From an uncultured Anaplasmataceae bacterium (GTDB lineage: Bacteria; Pseudomonadota; Alphaproteobacteria; Rickettsiales; CAIPFW01): a stretch of 5,069 nt of DNA. The notes under the pieces are model-generated. The model saw only the letters and a program-made list of their open reading frames with translations, searched no databases and was not told the origin of the DNA. This document shows positions 1 through 5,069 of this stretch, in pieces (the first letter of the stretch is position 1; each line of letters opens with the position of its first letter). A program made the translations under genes and the position numbers. Location of the stretch: contig CAIPFW010000002.1 of NCBI GenBank assembly GCA_903864455.1, positions 1-5,069 of the forward strand, written 5' to 3'.

Positions 1-1
1 A

Positions 2-118
2 AACTTCAAACTTAGCTCGATTTCCTTCTGTAAAGTGCCTTAAAATGCGATTTATTTTCGCATGGTTGCTGAATTTTAAGTGTAAAACAAACGCAGTGGG
101 TTTACTTATAAATCTTTT
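2..118 (-). other. possible partial or degenerate coding frame at left edge
   Basis: On the minus strand the frame is open for 39 codons, from just after a TGA at 121-119 to the left edge. It reads approximately KRFISKPTAFVLHLKF, then SNHAKINRILRHFTEGNRAK, then FEV. The amino-acid mix (basic and aromatic residues, varied codons such as GCG, CAC, CGC) looks more coding-like than the very AT-rich DNA at 120-250. However, there is no ATG, GTG or TTG in the frame, so it cannot be an intact gene start as read. It could be the 5' part of a gene with an unusual start, a decayed remnant, or chance. I do not recognise the product. The plus strand is also open over about the same stretch (3-131), so direction is uncertain. 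Confidence 0.22.
45..63. repeat. perfect 6-bp inverted repeat (hairpin)
   Basis: ATGCGA at 45-50 pairs exactly with TCGCAT at 58-63 around a 7-base T-rich loop. On the minus strand the stem is followed by TTTT, which resembles a short intrinsic terminator reading leftward. On the plus strand no T-run follows directly. The stem is short and the flanking DNA is AT-rich, so it may have no function. It also lies inside the possible partial frame at 2-118, which argues against a terminator if that frame is real. Confidence 0.3.
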
Positions 119-161
119 TCAAAATATTTAATTTTATAATATCTTTTTTAAGAAATACCTG

Positions 162-167
162 TATAAT
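162..167 (+). promoter_or_regulatory. possible -10 hexamer upstream of virB8
   Basis: TATAAT preceded directly by TG lies about 85 bases before the virB8 ATG, in the AT-rich stretch 110-250. A second TATAAT is at 135-140. No convincing TTGACA-like -35 sits 16-18 bases upstream of either. Because this region is so AT-rich, such hexamers are expected by chance. If virB8 heads the operon, its promoter should be in this region; it is also possible that transcription enters from upstream of the window. Confidence 0.2.
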
Positions 168-250
168 TCTAGCATTATATTAAATAATTTTATGTTAATT
201 GTCGCTTAACTTAAATATATTAAACATGTATTGAGTGGTAAAATAATATT

Positions 251-1129
251 ATGACTATTTTAAGTAGCATTAAGTCTATTTTTGATAAAGTGATTCAGAA
301 AAAGGATCAACTTTTAGATAAAAATAAATTTAATTCAAAGGATGAAAGAGTAGCAGATTATCTTGAGAGCGAGGATTCATCATCTAATGATGAAGCTGAT
401 CAGATTGATATGACGTTAGATATTCACGGAATAAATCCATCTCATCGTAAAAATTTCAAACCGCAAGGGGCTGATGATGATGGTTTTGATTGGTTTGCAG
501 ATCGATACGAAAGCCTTATCGTGCAAAGAAATATTGCAGTTTTTTTATTAATCATAGCAATTGTTTCTGTTGGTTTAACTGGTGTTTCCCTTGCAGTAAT
601 TACGAAAAGTAAAACAATTGAACCATTTGTGATTGAGATTGAGAGAAAACAAGGAATCGTTACATACGTGAACAACAATTCAAAAAACCAAGAATACACT
701 CAGGATGAAGTACTACGTAATTATTTCATCAAAAAGTATATCGATGCGAGAGAAACTTTCGATCCAAACAACTATAATTATAATTATTATAAAGTTGTGA
801 GATCTATGTCGAATGAAGCGACTTACAGACAGTTTTTATATGGCTTGAGAACGAGCAACAAAGACAGCCCTATGGTTGTTTTTGCCCGTAATGAATCATC
901 AACTGTAAATATCGTCTCGATTAGCATCTTGAAAGAAAATGTTCTTCAAGTGAGATTTGTCGTAGAAGGAAGGTTTTCTGATGGTAAAATCACTCGATTA
1001 AATAAAATCGCAGTGATAGAATATGATTTTTTAGATCTTGAAGTTTCAGAAGAAAAAAGATACATTAATCCATTAAGCTTTATTGTTAATAGTTATAGGT
1101 CAACTGATGAAAACATACAACAAAATTAA
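251..1129 (+). CDS. virB8: VirB8 family inner-membrane T4SS component
   Basis: VirB8 is a bitopic inner-membrane protein whose periplasmic domain helps assemble the type IV secretion channel and contacts VirB9 and VirB10. The 292-residue product has a cytoplasmic N-terminus of about 94 residues, one membrane segment at about 95-117 (hydrophobic run starting AVFLLIIAIV), and a periplasmic domain of about 175 residues. The C-terminal signature INPLSFIVNSYR (272-283) matches the family NPxGF-x-V-x-x-YR motif, but with Ser where Gly is usual. The cytoplasmic tail is longer than in the Agrobacterium and Brucella proteins and carries an acidic Asp/Glu/Ser/Asn stretch at about 35-58. ATG 251 is the first possible start, since an in-frame TAA lies at 239-241; a weak GAGTGG at 233-238 may serve as ribosome binding site. 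The 3' end overlaps virB9. Family assignment is secure from motif, topology and neighbours. Confidence 0.94.
   Translation: MTILSSIKSIFDKVIQKKDQLLDKNKFNSKDERVADYLESEDSSSNDEADQIDMTLDIHGINPSHRKNFKPQGADDDGFDWFADRYESLIVQRNIAVFLLIIAIVSVGLTGVSLAVITKSKTIEPFVIEIERKQGIVTYVNNNSKNQEYTQDEVLRNYFIKKYIDARETFDPNNYNYNYYKVVRSMSNEATYRQFLYGLRTSNKDSPMVVFARNESSTVNIVSISILKENVLQVRFVVEGRFSDGKITRLNKIAVIEYDFLDLEVSEEKRYINPLSFIVNSYRSTDENIQQN
1097..1100 (+). promoter_or_regulatory. ribosome binding site deciding the virB9 start
   Basis: AGGT, 6 bases before ATG 1107 and inside the end of virB8. This supports ATG 1107 over the upstream in-frame TTG at 1083, which would place extra residues in front of a well-formed signal peptide. 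Confidence 0.5.
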
Positions 1130-1856
1130 ATTATTATTTTTTGTGATTTGCGGAGTATCTTTTGCAAATTATAATATCTCCTTCGCTCATGCAGATGAGC
1201 CAGTTACGATGGATAGCAGAATTAAAACTTATATTTATAACCCTAATGAAGTTTTTCCAATCGTTCTACATTATGGATATCATAATCACATCGATTTTCC
1301 TAAAAATGAATTTATTAAAAATATCATCGTTGGAAACAAAGCTGATTGGGAGATTACAAATAATGGAAATCGAATATTTTTACAAACTTATTCAAGGTCG
1401 GCTCATACAAATATGACTGTCATTACAAACAAAAGAACATACGAATTCGATTTAGTTGCAAAAGGTGAGCTTCAAGAAGCGGATTATGATTTAGCATATG
1501 CGATTAAATTTTATTATCCTGAAGAAGCGAGAGTTGTTGATACAAAATTTAATACGAATGATGATTTGGTTACAATGGAAATTGCAGACTTAGTCCAAGG
1601 AAAAATTAATGCGAATTACGTATACAAGGGGGATAACGAACTTACTCCATTAGTTGCATTCAATGATCAAAAATTTACATACTTAAAATTTAAAGATGGA
1701 ATTGTACCAAAAGTTGAAACTTTTACAAAAAATAATGGAAAAAAAGAAGTAAAAATTTTTAGCTATAATGGATACCTCATTGTTAATAATATTTTTCCTA
1801 AAATTAAATTATCATACAACAAGAAGGTTGTTTTTATATATAATAAAGGATTGTAA
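1107..1856 (+). CDS. virB9: VirB9/CagX family T4SS core-complex protein
   Basis: VirB9 is a periplasmic protein that, with VirB10 and usually the lipoprotein VirB7, forms the T4SS core complex across the periplasm and outer membrane. From ATG 1107 the product is 249 residues. It opens with a Sec-type signal peptide: basic MKTYNKIK, a hydrophobic stretch at 9-20, and probable cleavage after AHA (27-29). The N-terminal domain has family-typical DSRIKTYIYNPNEVF (36-50), then HYGYHNHIDF (55-64) and TNMTVITNKRTYEFDL (101-116). A linker leads to a C-terminal beta domain with PLVAFNDQKFTYLKF (181-195) and VKIFSYNGYLIVNN (215-228), ending VVFIYNKGL. Length and both domains match full-length VirB9. 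The ATG lies in virB8, giving a 23-nt overlap that suggests translational coupling. A longer form starting at TTG 1083 is possible but would spoil the signal peptide. The DSRIRTYxYNPNEV-like block is close to what I know from Rickettsiales. Confidence 0.95.
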   Translation: MKTYNKIKLLFFVICGVSFANYNISFAHADEPVTMDSRIKTYIYNPNEVFPIVLHYGYHNHIDFPKNEFIKNIIVGNKADWEITNNGNRIFLQTYSRSAHTNMTVITNKRTYEFDLVAKGELQEADYDLAYAIKFYYPEEARVVDTKFNTNDDLVTMEIADLVQGKINANYVYKGDNELTPLVAFNDQKFTYLKFKDGIVPKVETFTKNNGKKEVKIFSYNGYLIVNNIFPKIKLSYNKKVVFIYNKGL

Positions 1857-1899
1857 ATTGAGTTTGATTGATAAATTAATTTTTTGATTTTGGTTTAAT

Positions 1900-3435
1900 A
1901 TGAAAAATGATAATAATAAAAATATAAATAATGATGAAAATCAAGATGAATACGAAGAGCCGGTCGAAGGTTATGAAGAGAGTCCCATAGAGGAGAAATC
2001 TCAAAAAAAGAAAAAGCTTTTGGCATTAGGTGGGATATTAGCTTTCGCAGCCATATCTTTGTTTTGGATTTTTAAAGGTGATAGTGACAATTCAGAAAAA
2101 CCAAAGCAGGTAATTAATTTTGCCGATGAGTTTAATAATGAAAAAAGAAAAGATGAGGAGAAATTAGATATCATCGCTCCAACAATAAAAAATCAATTTG
2201 ATATTAATGAAATCACGCAACCAAAAACTCCAGAAATCATTCAGCAACCATTAGAAATCAAAATGCCAGAGCAACCAAAAATAGAGCAAATACCAAAGCA
2301 AATTGAAATACCGAAAATAGAAGAAGCGCCCAAGCAAAAGGAAGAAATGATAATAAAGCCAATTGAAAATAAAAATCTTGTAGAGACTGCGCTTCCACTC
2401 ATTTTAGGCGTTGAGGAAAAAAAAGAATTACCTCCGTTACCAACATCAGATCAAGTATCAAAAGGAGGTGGCTCTGGAAATGCAGGAAATGCTCAGAATC
2501 CAGAAAATGATTATAGAGCGAGAAAAAGATTTGCAAATGTTTTGTTGATTGGTGGAGGTGGTGGAGAGGGTCAAACACCAGAAAGCAAAGAAGCGGAAAA
2601 AAAGAATGAATTTATAGATTTGATAACAGGTAGAACGAATAAATTACATACAAAACCAAGCGGTTTTGCAAAAATAACTGATTCTTATGTTGGTATGAAG
2701 GATAGGATGATATTGGCTGGTAAAATCATCGATATCGTTTTAGAAAGTAGAATTTCTACAGCTTCAAAGGAGGGCGGTATAATTCGAGCAATCGTTTCAA
2801 GCGATGTTTATTCCGAATCTGGCAATAATATTCTTATTCCAGCGGGGTCAAGAGTGATAGGTGAGTATACGAATACTAAAAAAAAAGAGGGTAATACAAC
2901 CATGCTCAGAGTGGAAGTTGGCTTAAGTAGAATTATTCGACCGGATGGTATAGATATTTTATTAGGTGGAGTTCCAATTACAGATCCACTTGGTGGAAAG
3001 GGAATTGTACCTGATCACATTTATACAGGTGTGGGAAAATCTATTATGAATAGTATATTGGTTGGTGCGCTATCTTTAGGGGCATTTTATGCTGGTAAAG
3101 CGGTTGATAATTCTTTTGCGGATAAGAAGCAACCAATTATAGTGAATAATTTTGGAACTGGAAATAATGGAACGCAGGATAAACCACAGCAAGATAGCAC
3201 AACTGATGAGTCGAATTCTACGATCAAAGATATAGTTGATAAAGTCACAGAGAATTTGAAAAATACAATTGGTGATGGCAAGGATATAGAGCCAGTTCTT
3301 GTTGTTGACCAAGGTAAAAAATTATCAATTTTAATGAATAAAGATATAGTTTTCGCTGATGAAAATGCATTTGTATTTTTTCCAGGTGAGTTGAACTCGT
3401 TGTTGAGAGATTGTTGTAAAGATTATTTGAAGTAA
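1900..3435 (+). CDS. virB10: VirB10/TrbI family T4SS core-complex protein
   Basis: VirB10 spans both membranes: anchored in the inner membrane, it crosses the periplasm, and its C-terminal domain forms the outer-membrane pore; in Agrobacterium it senses ATP use by VirB11 and VirD4. The 511-residue product has an acidic, Asn-rich cytoplasmic tail (1-38), one membrane segment at about 39-58 after KKKK, a Pro/Lys/Glu/Ile-rich periplasmic linker (about 105-180), Gly-rich stretches at 188-196 and 217-224, and a TrbI domain from about 260. Family-typical parts include ILIPAGSRVIGEY (311-323), RPDGIDILLGG (347-357), the antenna helix GKSIMNSILVGALSLGAFYA (379-398) and the final strand QGKKLSILMNKDIVFA (471-486). 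Between antenna helix and final strand lies a hydrophilic Asn/Gly/Thr/Gln/Asp segment (about 414-440), probably the loop outside the cell. The C-terminal tail has adjacent cysteines (505-506). An in-frame TGA at 1885-1887 leaves ATG 1900 as the first start; no strong ribosome binding site is visible. The gene follows virB9 by 43 bases and precedes virB11 by 6. Confidence 0.96.
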   Translation: MKNDNNKNINNDENQDEYEEPVEGYEESPIEEKSQKKKKLLALGGILAFAAISLFWIFKGDSDNSEKPKQVINFADEFNNEKRKDEEKLDIIAPTIKNQFDINEITQPKTPEIIQQPLEIKMPEQPKIEQIPKQIEIPKIEEAPKQKEEMIIKPIENKNLVETALPLILGVEEKKELPPLPTSDQVSKGGGSGNAGNAQNPENDYRARKRFANVLLIGGGGGEGQTPESKEAEKKNEFIDLITGRTNKLHTKPSGFAKITDSYVGMKDRMILAGKIIDIVLESRISTASKEGGIIRAIVSSDVYSESGNNILIPAGSRVIGEYTNTKKKEGNTTMLRVEVGLSRIIRPDGIDILLGGVPITDPLGGKGIVPDHIYTGVGKSIMNSILVGALSLGAFYAGKAVDNSFADKKQPIIVNNFGTGNNGTQDKPQQDSTTDESNSTIKDIVDKVTENLKNTIGDGKDIEPVLVVDQGKKLSILMNKDIVFADENAFVFFPGELNSLLRDCCKDYLK

Positions 3436-3441
3436 AAAAAT

Positions 3442-4437
3442 ATGAGCACCGCTTTAAATACATATCTCGAGCCTCTGAATGAGATTTTCGATAGAGACGG
3501 TGTGAACGAGGTCTGCGTTAATCAACCAGGAGAGGTTTGGATTGAAAATAAAGGTGAGATTACAATGGAAAAAATTCCAGCTTTTGATTTTGATCATCTG
3601 CAGGCCATGGCTTATTTAATTGCAGAATCCACTGAGCAAAAAATCTCTGGTGAAAATCCATTGCTTTCTGCAACTTTACCAAACGGTTTTCGTGTGCAAA
3701 TCGCCATGCCACCAGCATGCGAAACGCAAAAAATAATTTATGCGATACGAAAACCATCAACTTTGCAATGGTCTTTGGATGATTATGAGAAAATGGGTGC
3801 TTTTGACCAGACGGTCGTTGCAAAAAAAGAGCTGGATGAGGATATAGTCAAATTAATGGAGCTCATAGAGCAGAAAAAAATCAAAGAATTTCTTCGATCA
3901 GCCGTTCTTTTTAAAAAAAATCTTATTATTTCAGGTGGTACATCGACGGGTAAAACAACTTTCGCAAATGCCGTTTTTAGAGAGATTCCAACACATGAAA
4001 GGCTTATAACGGCTGAGGATGCAAGAGAGATTCAACTTCCCGCACATGGTAATAGAGTTCATCTACTCGCTTCGAAAGGCGGGCAAGGTCGAGCGAAAAT
4101 TACTACGCAAGATTTGATTGAAGCGTGCTTACGTCTTCGTCCAGACCGAATTATAGTTGGTGAATTGCGTGGGTCAGAGGCCTATTCTTTTTTGAGAGCG
4201 ATTAATACAGGTCATCCTGGGTCGATTTCAACGCTTCATGCTGATACCCCACTCATGGCGATTGAGCAGTTAAAATTGATGGTGATGCAAGCCGGACTTG
4301 CGATAAATGCAGAAGAAATAAGAAACTATGTGATATATGTAGTGGATGTCATTGTGCAATTAAAAAGGGGTGAAAAAGGTCGAAGATATATTTCTGAGAT
4401 TTTATTTACTCAGACGCTGAGAGATAAAATTCATTGA
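3442..4437 (+). CDS. virB11: VirB11 family T4SS ATPase
   Basis: VirB11 is a hexameric AAA-like secretion ATPase (GspE/PilT superfamily) at the cytoplasmic face of the inner membrane. It powers pilus or channel assembly and substrate passage, working with VirB4 and VirD4. The 331-residue product is of normal length. The N-terminal domain has VNEVCVNQPGEVWIE (21-35). The ATPase domain shows Walker A GGTSTGKTT (165-173), an Asp box ITAEDAREIQL (189-199), Walker B region LRPDRIIVGELRG (232-244) with the catalytic Glu in GELRG, and a His box GHPGSISTLHAD (258-269). All nucleotide-binding residues appear intact, so the enzyme should be active. ATG 3442 is 6 bases after the virB10 stop, which is in the same frame and blocks any earlier start; GAAG at 3429-3432 is a weak ribosome binding site candidate. 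Codon use seems a little less AT-biased than in virB8-virB10, as expected for a more conserved enzyme. Confidence 0.98.
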   Translation: MSTALNTYLEPLNEIFDRDGVNEVCVNQPGEVWIENKGEITMEKIPAFDFDHLQAMAYLIAESTEQKISGENPLLSATLPNGFRVQIAMPPACETQKIIYAIRKPSTLQWSLDDYEKMGAFDQTVVAKKELDEDIVKLMELIEQKKIKEFLRSAVLFKKNLIISGGTSTGKTTFANAVFREIPTHERLITAEDAREIQLPAHGNRVHLLASKGGQGRAKITTQDLIEACLRLRPDRIIVGELRGSEAYSFLRAINTGHPGSISTLHADTPLMAIEQLKLMVMQAGLAINAEEIRNYVIYVVDVIVQLKRGEKGRRYISEILFTQTLRDKIH

Positions 4438-4442
4438 TGGAT

Positions 4443-5018
4443 TCACTTTCTCAAATTCTTTCTTTCATTCACAACGGCAACCTCATTGGAGCTCACTCGC
4501 TCCTCTTGAATCTGAGGTTTCACAATACTCGTAGCGTTTTTTATTGTTGTTGAGGTTGGGCTTTTTTTCGCTGTGCTTATTATTTTTTCTTTCATTCCTT
4601 CTGATAAAGCAGTTCTTCGAAGCAAAAAATTTGAAATAATTGGATATTTATTTCGCAATGATATTGCTATCCAAAACTTAGAAAAATTCAAAATCAATAA
4701 AATAAATTTTAAAAAAAGATATGGGGCGACGATATATCCGATGAGCTTCCCCGTCTCAGAGATTGGAAGATTTGACCGATTATAATAATAATATTTTAGA
4801 TACCCCCAAAAATATTTGAAAACAACCTCGGGTCTGTTGATTAAATTATGAATTTTGATTAAATGAGTGCCATAATTCATTCCAAAATATAAGTATGATG
4901 AAAGAAAAATCGATATGCATGCCAGAAGAATAAATTTTCCGTAGCGTAGAAATACCATCAACACCTTGTCGAACAGCATTGAAAAAATAAAAAATTTGCT
5001 TCCGCCAAATCCCATCAT
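4443..5018 (-). CDS. unrecognised two-TM membrane protein with charged tail
   Basis: I do not recognise this 191-residue product. It is likely real: a long open frame with clear protein-like structure. It has a hydrophobic N-terminus with a membrane segment at about 28-48 (FILLACISIF...), a loop of about 43 residues rich in Tyr/Asn/Lys (GYLKYYYYNRSNLPIS at 72-87), a second membrane segment at about 92-113, and a hydrophilic C-terminus of about 70 residues with many Lys/Arg, Ser/Thr and Glu. This topology, and its place after virB11 where Rickettsiales usually carry virD4, recall the N-terminal membrane anchor of VirD4; but no Walker motif or ATPase domain follows and the gene is inverted, so this is only a speculation. 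ATG 5018 is the first possible start (a TAG precedes it directly) but lacks a ribosome binding site. ATG 4958 (Met21) has AAGG 5 bases upstream and may be the true start, giving 171 residues. Its stop is 5 bases from that of virB11, tail to tail. Confidence 0.65.
   Translation of the reverse strand: MMGFGGSKFFIFSMLFDKVLMVFLRYGKFILLACISIFLSSYLYFGMNYGTHLIKIHNLINRPEVVFKYFWGYLKYYYYNRSNLPISETGKLIGYIVAPYLFLKFILLILNFSKFWIAISLRNKYPIISNFLLRRTALSEGMKEKIISTAKKSPTSTTIKNATSIVKPQIQEERVSSNEVAVVNERKNLRK
4964..4967 (-). promoter_or_regulatory. ribosome binding site for an internal start at 4958
   Basis: On the minus strand AAGG (4967 to 4964) is followed by 5 bases and ATG at 4958. It is better than anything before ATG 5018, whose upstream sequence is A/T-rich without a purine-rich Shine-Dalgarno match. 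This favours a 171-residue product beginning MVFLRYGKF, with its first membrane segment right at the N-terminus. Confidence 0.35.
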
Positions 5019-5041
5019 CTAATTTTTTTGACTAATATATC

Positions 5042-5047
5042 ATTATA
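5042..5047 (-). promoter_or_regulatory. possible -10 hexamer for the minus-strand gene
   Basis: A perfect TATAAT reads leftward here, 23 bases before ATG 5018. A matching -35 would fall at or past the right edge of the window; GAATAT at 5069-5064 is a poor match. The surrounding DNA is nearly all A/T, so chance occurrence is likely. At the very edge the minus strand also reads GAA TAT GGT GAA TAA, which could be the end of a preceding co-directional gene, but four codons cannot show this. Confidence 0.22.
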
Positions 5048-5069
5048 ATATATTTTATTCACCATATTC

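Noticed and set aside
3..131. Plus-strand open frame at the left edge (about 42 codons, ending TAA 129-131)
   Set aside because: It has no recognisable product, its last third runs into AT-rich non-coding-like DNA, and the overlapping minus-strand frame looks at least as coding-like. Could be the tail of an upstream gene, but there is not enough to claim it.
1083..1106. Longer virB9 from TTG 1083
   Set aside because: ATG 1107 has an AGGT ribosome binding site at good spacing and starts a normal signal peptide; the longer form would add eight residues in front of it.
1140..1157. Lipoprotein signal in VirB9 (Cys15)
   Set aside because: The residues before the cysteine (FVIC) do not match a lipobox, and a better signal peptidase I site (AHA) lies at 27-29.
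1857..1899. Gap between virB9 and virB10 as a regulatory site
   Set aside because: 43 AT-rich bases with no inverted repeat, terminator or clear promoter; looks like a plain intra-operon spacer.
3560..3823. Minus-strand open frame inside virB11
   Set aside because: Antisense of a conserved ATPase; no family features, so a shadow.
4485..4503. GGAG...CTCC inverted repeat near the 3' end of the minus-strand gene
   Set aside because: Only 4 bp of stem within coding sequence and no T-run on either strand; not a credible terminator.
4573..4785. Plus-strand 70-codon open frame
   Set aside because: It lies fully inside the better-supported minus-strand membrane protein gene, has no ribosome binding site of note and no recognisable domain; treated as a shadow.

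Overview
This window is a block of a P-type (VirB/VirD4-like) type IV secretion system (T4SS). Four co-directional + strand genes lie head to tail: virB8 (251-1129), virB9 (1107-1856), virB10 (1900-3435) and virB11 (3442-4437). The DNA is strongly AT-rich. The order virB8-virB9-virB10-virB11 and the sequence style of VirB9 and VirB8 fit an obligate intracellular alphaproteobacterium of the order Rickettsiales (the rvh-type T4SS). That assignment is inferred from gene order and motif resemblance, not from a search.

Layout: 1-250 is an upstream AT-rich region. It has one small perfect hairpin, a -10-like hexamer, and a minus-strand open frame of 39 codons that runs off the left edge and has no visible start codon. 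The four T4SS genes follow, with a 23-nt overlap (virB8/virB9), a 43-nt gap (virB9/virB10) and a 6-nt gap (virB10/virB11), so they are probably one transcription unit. Five bases after the virB11 stop, a minus-strand gene of up to 191 codons ends (4443-5018). It encodes an unrecognised protein with two predicted membrane segments and a charged tail. The last 50 bases are AT-rich and probably hold its promoter.

How the genes work together: VirB8 is an inner-membrane scaffold with a periplasmic domain. VirB9 and VirB10 build the core channel complex across the periplasm and outer membrane, with VirB10 anchored in both membranes. VirB11 is the hexameric cytoplasmic ATPase that drives assembly and substrate transfer. 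In most Rickettsiales the next gene would be virD4, the coupling ATPase. Here it is absent from that position, and the inverted two-TM gene sits there instead. This is the most unusual point in an otherwise ordinary T4SS locus. I found no CRISPR array, RNA gene, insertion sequence or clearly new system.
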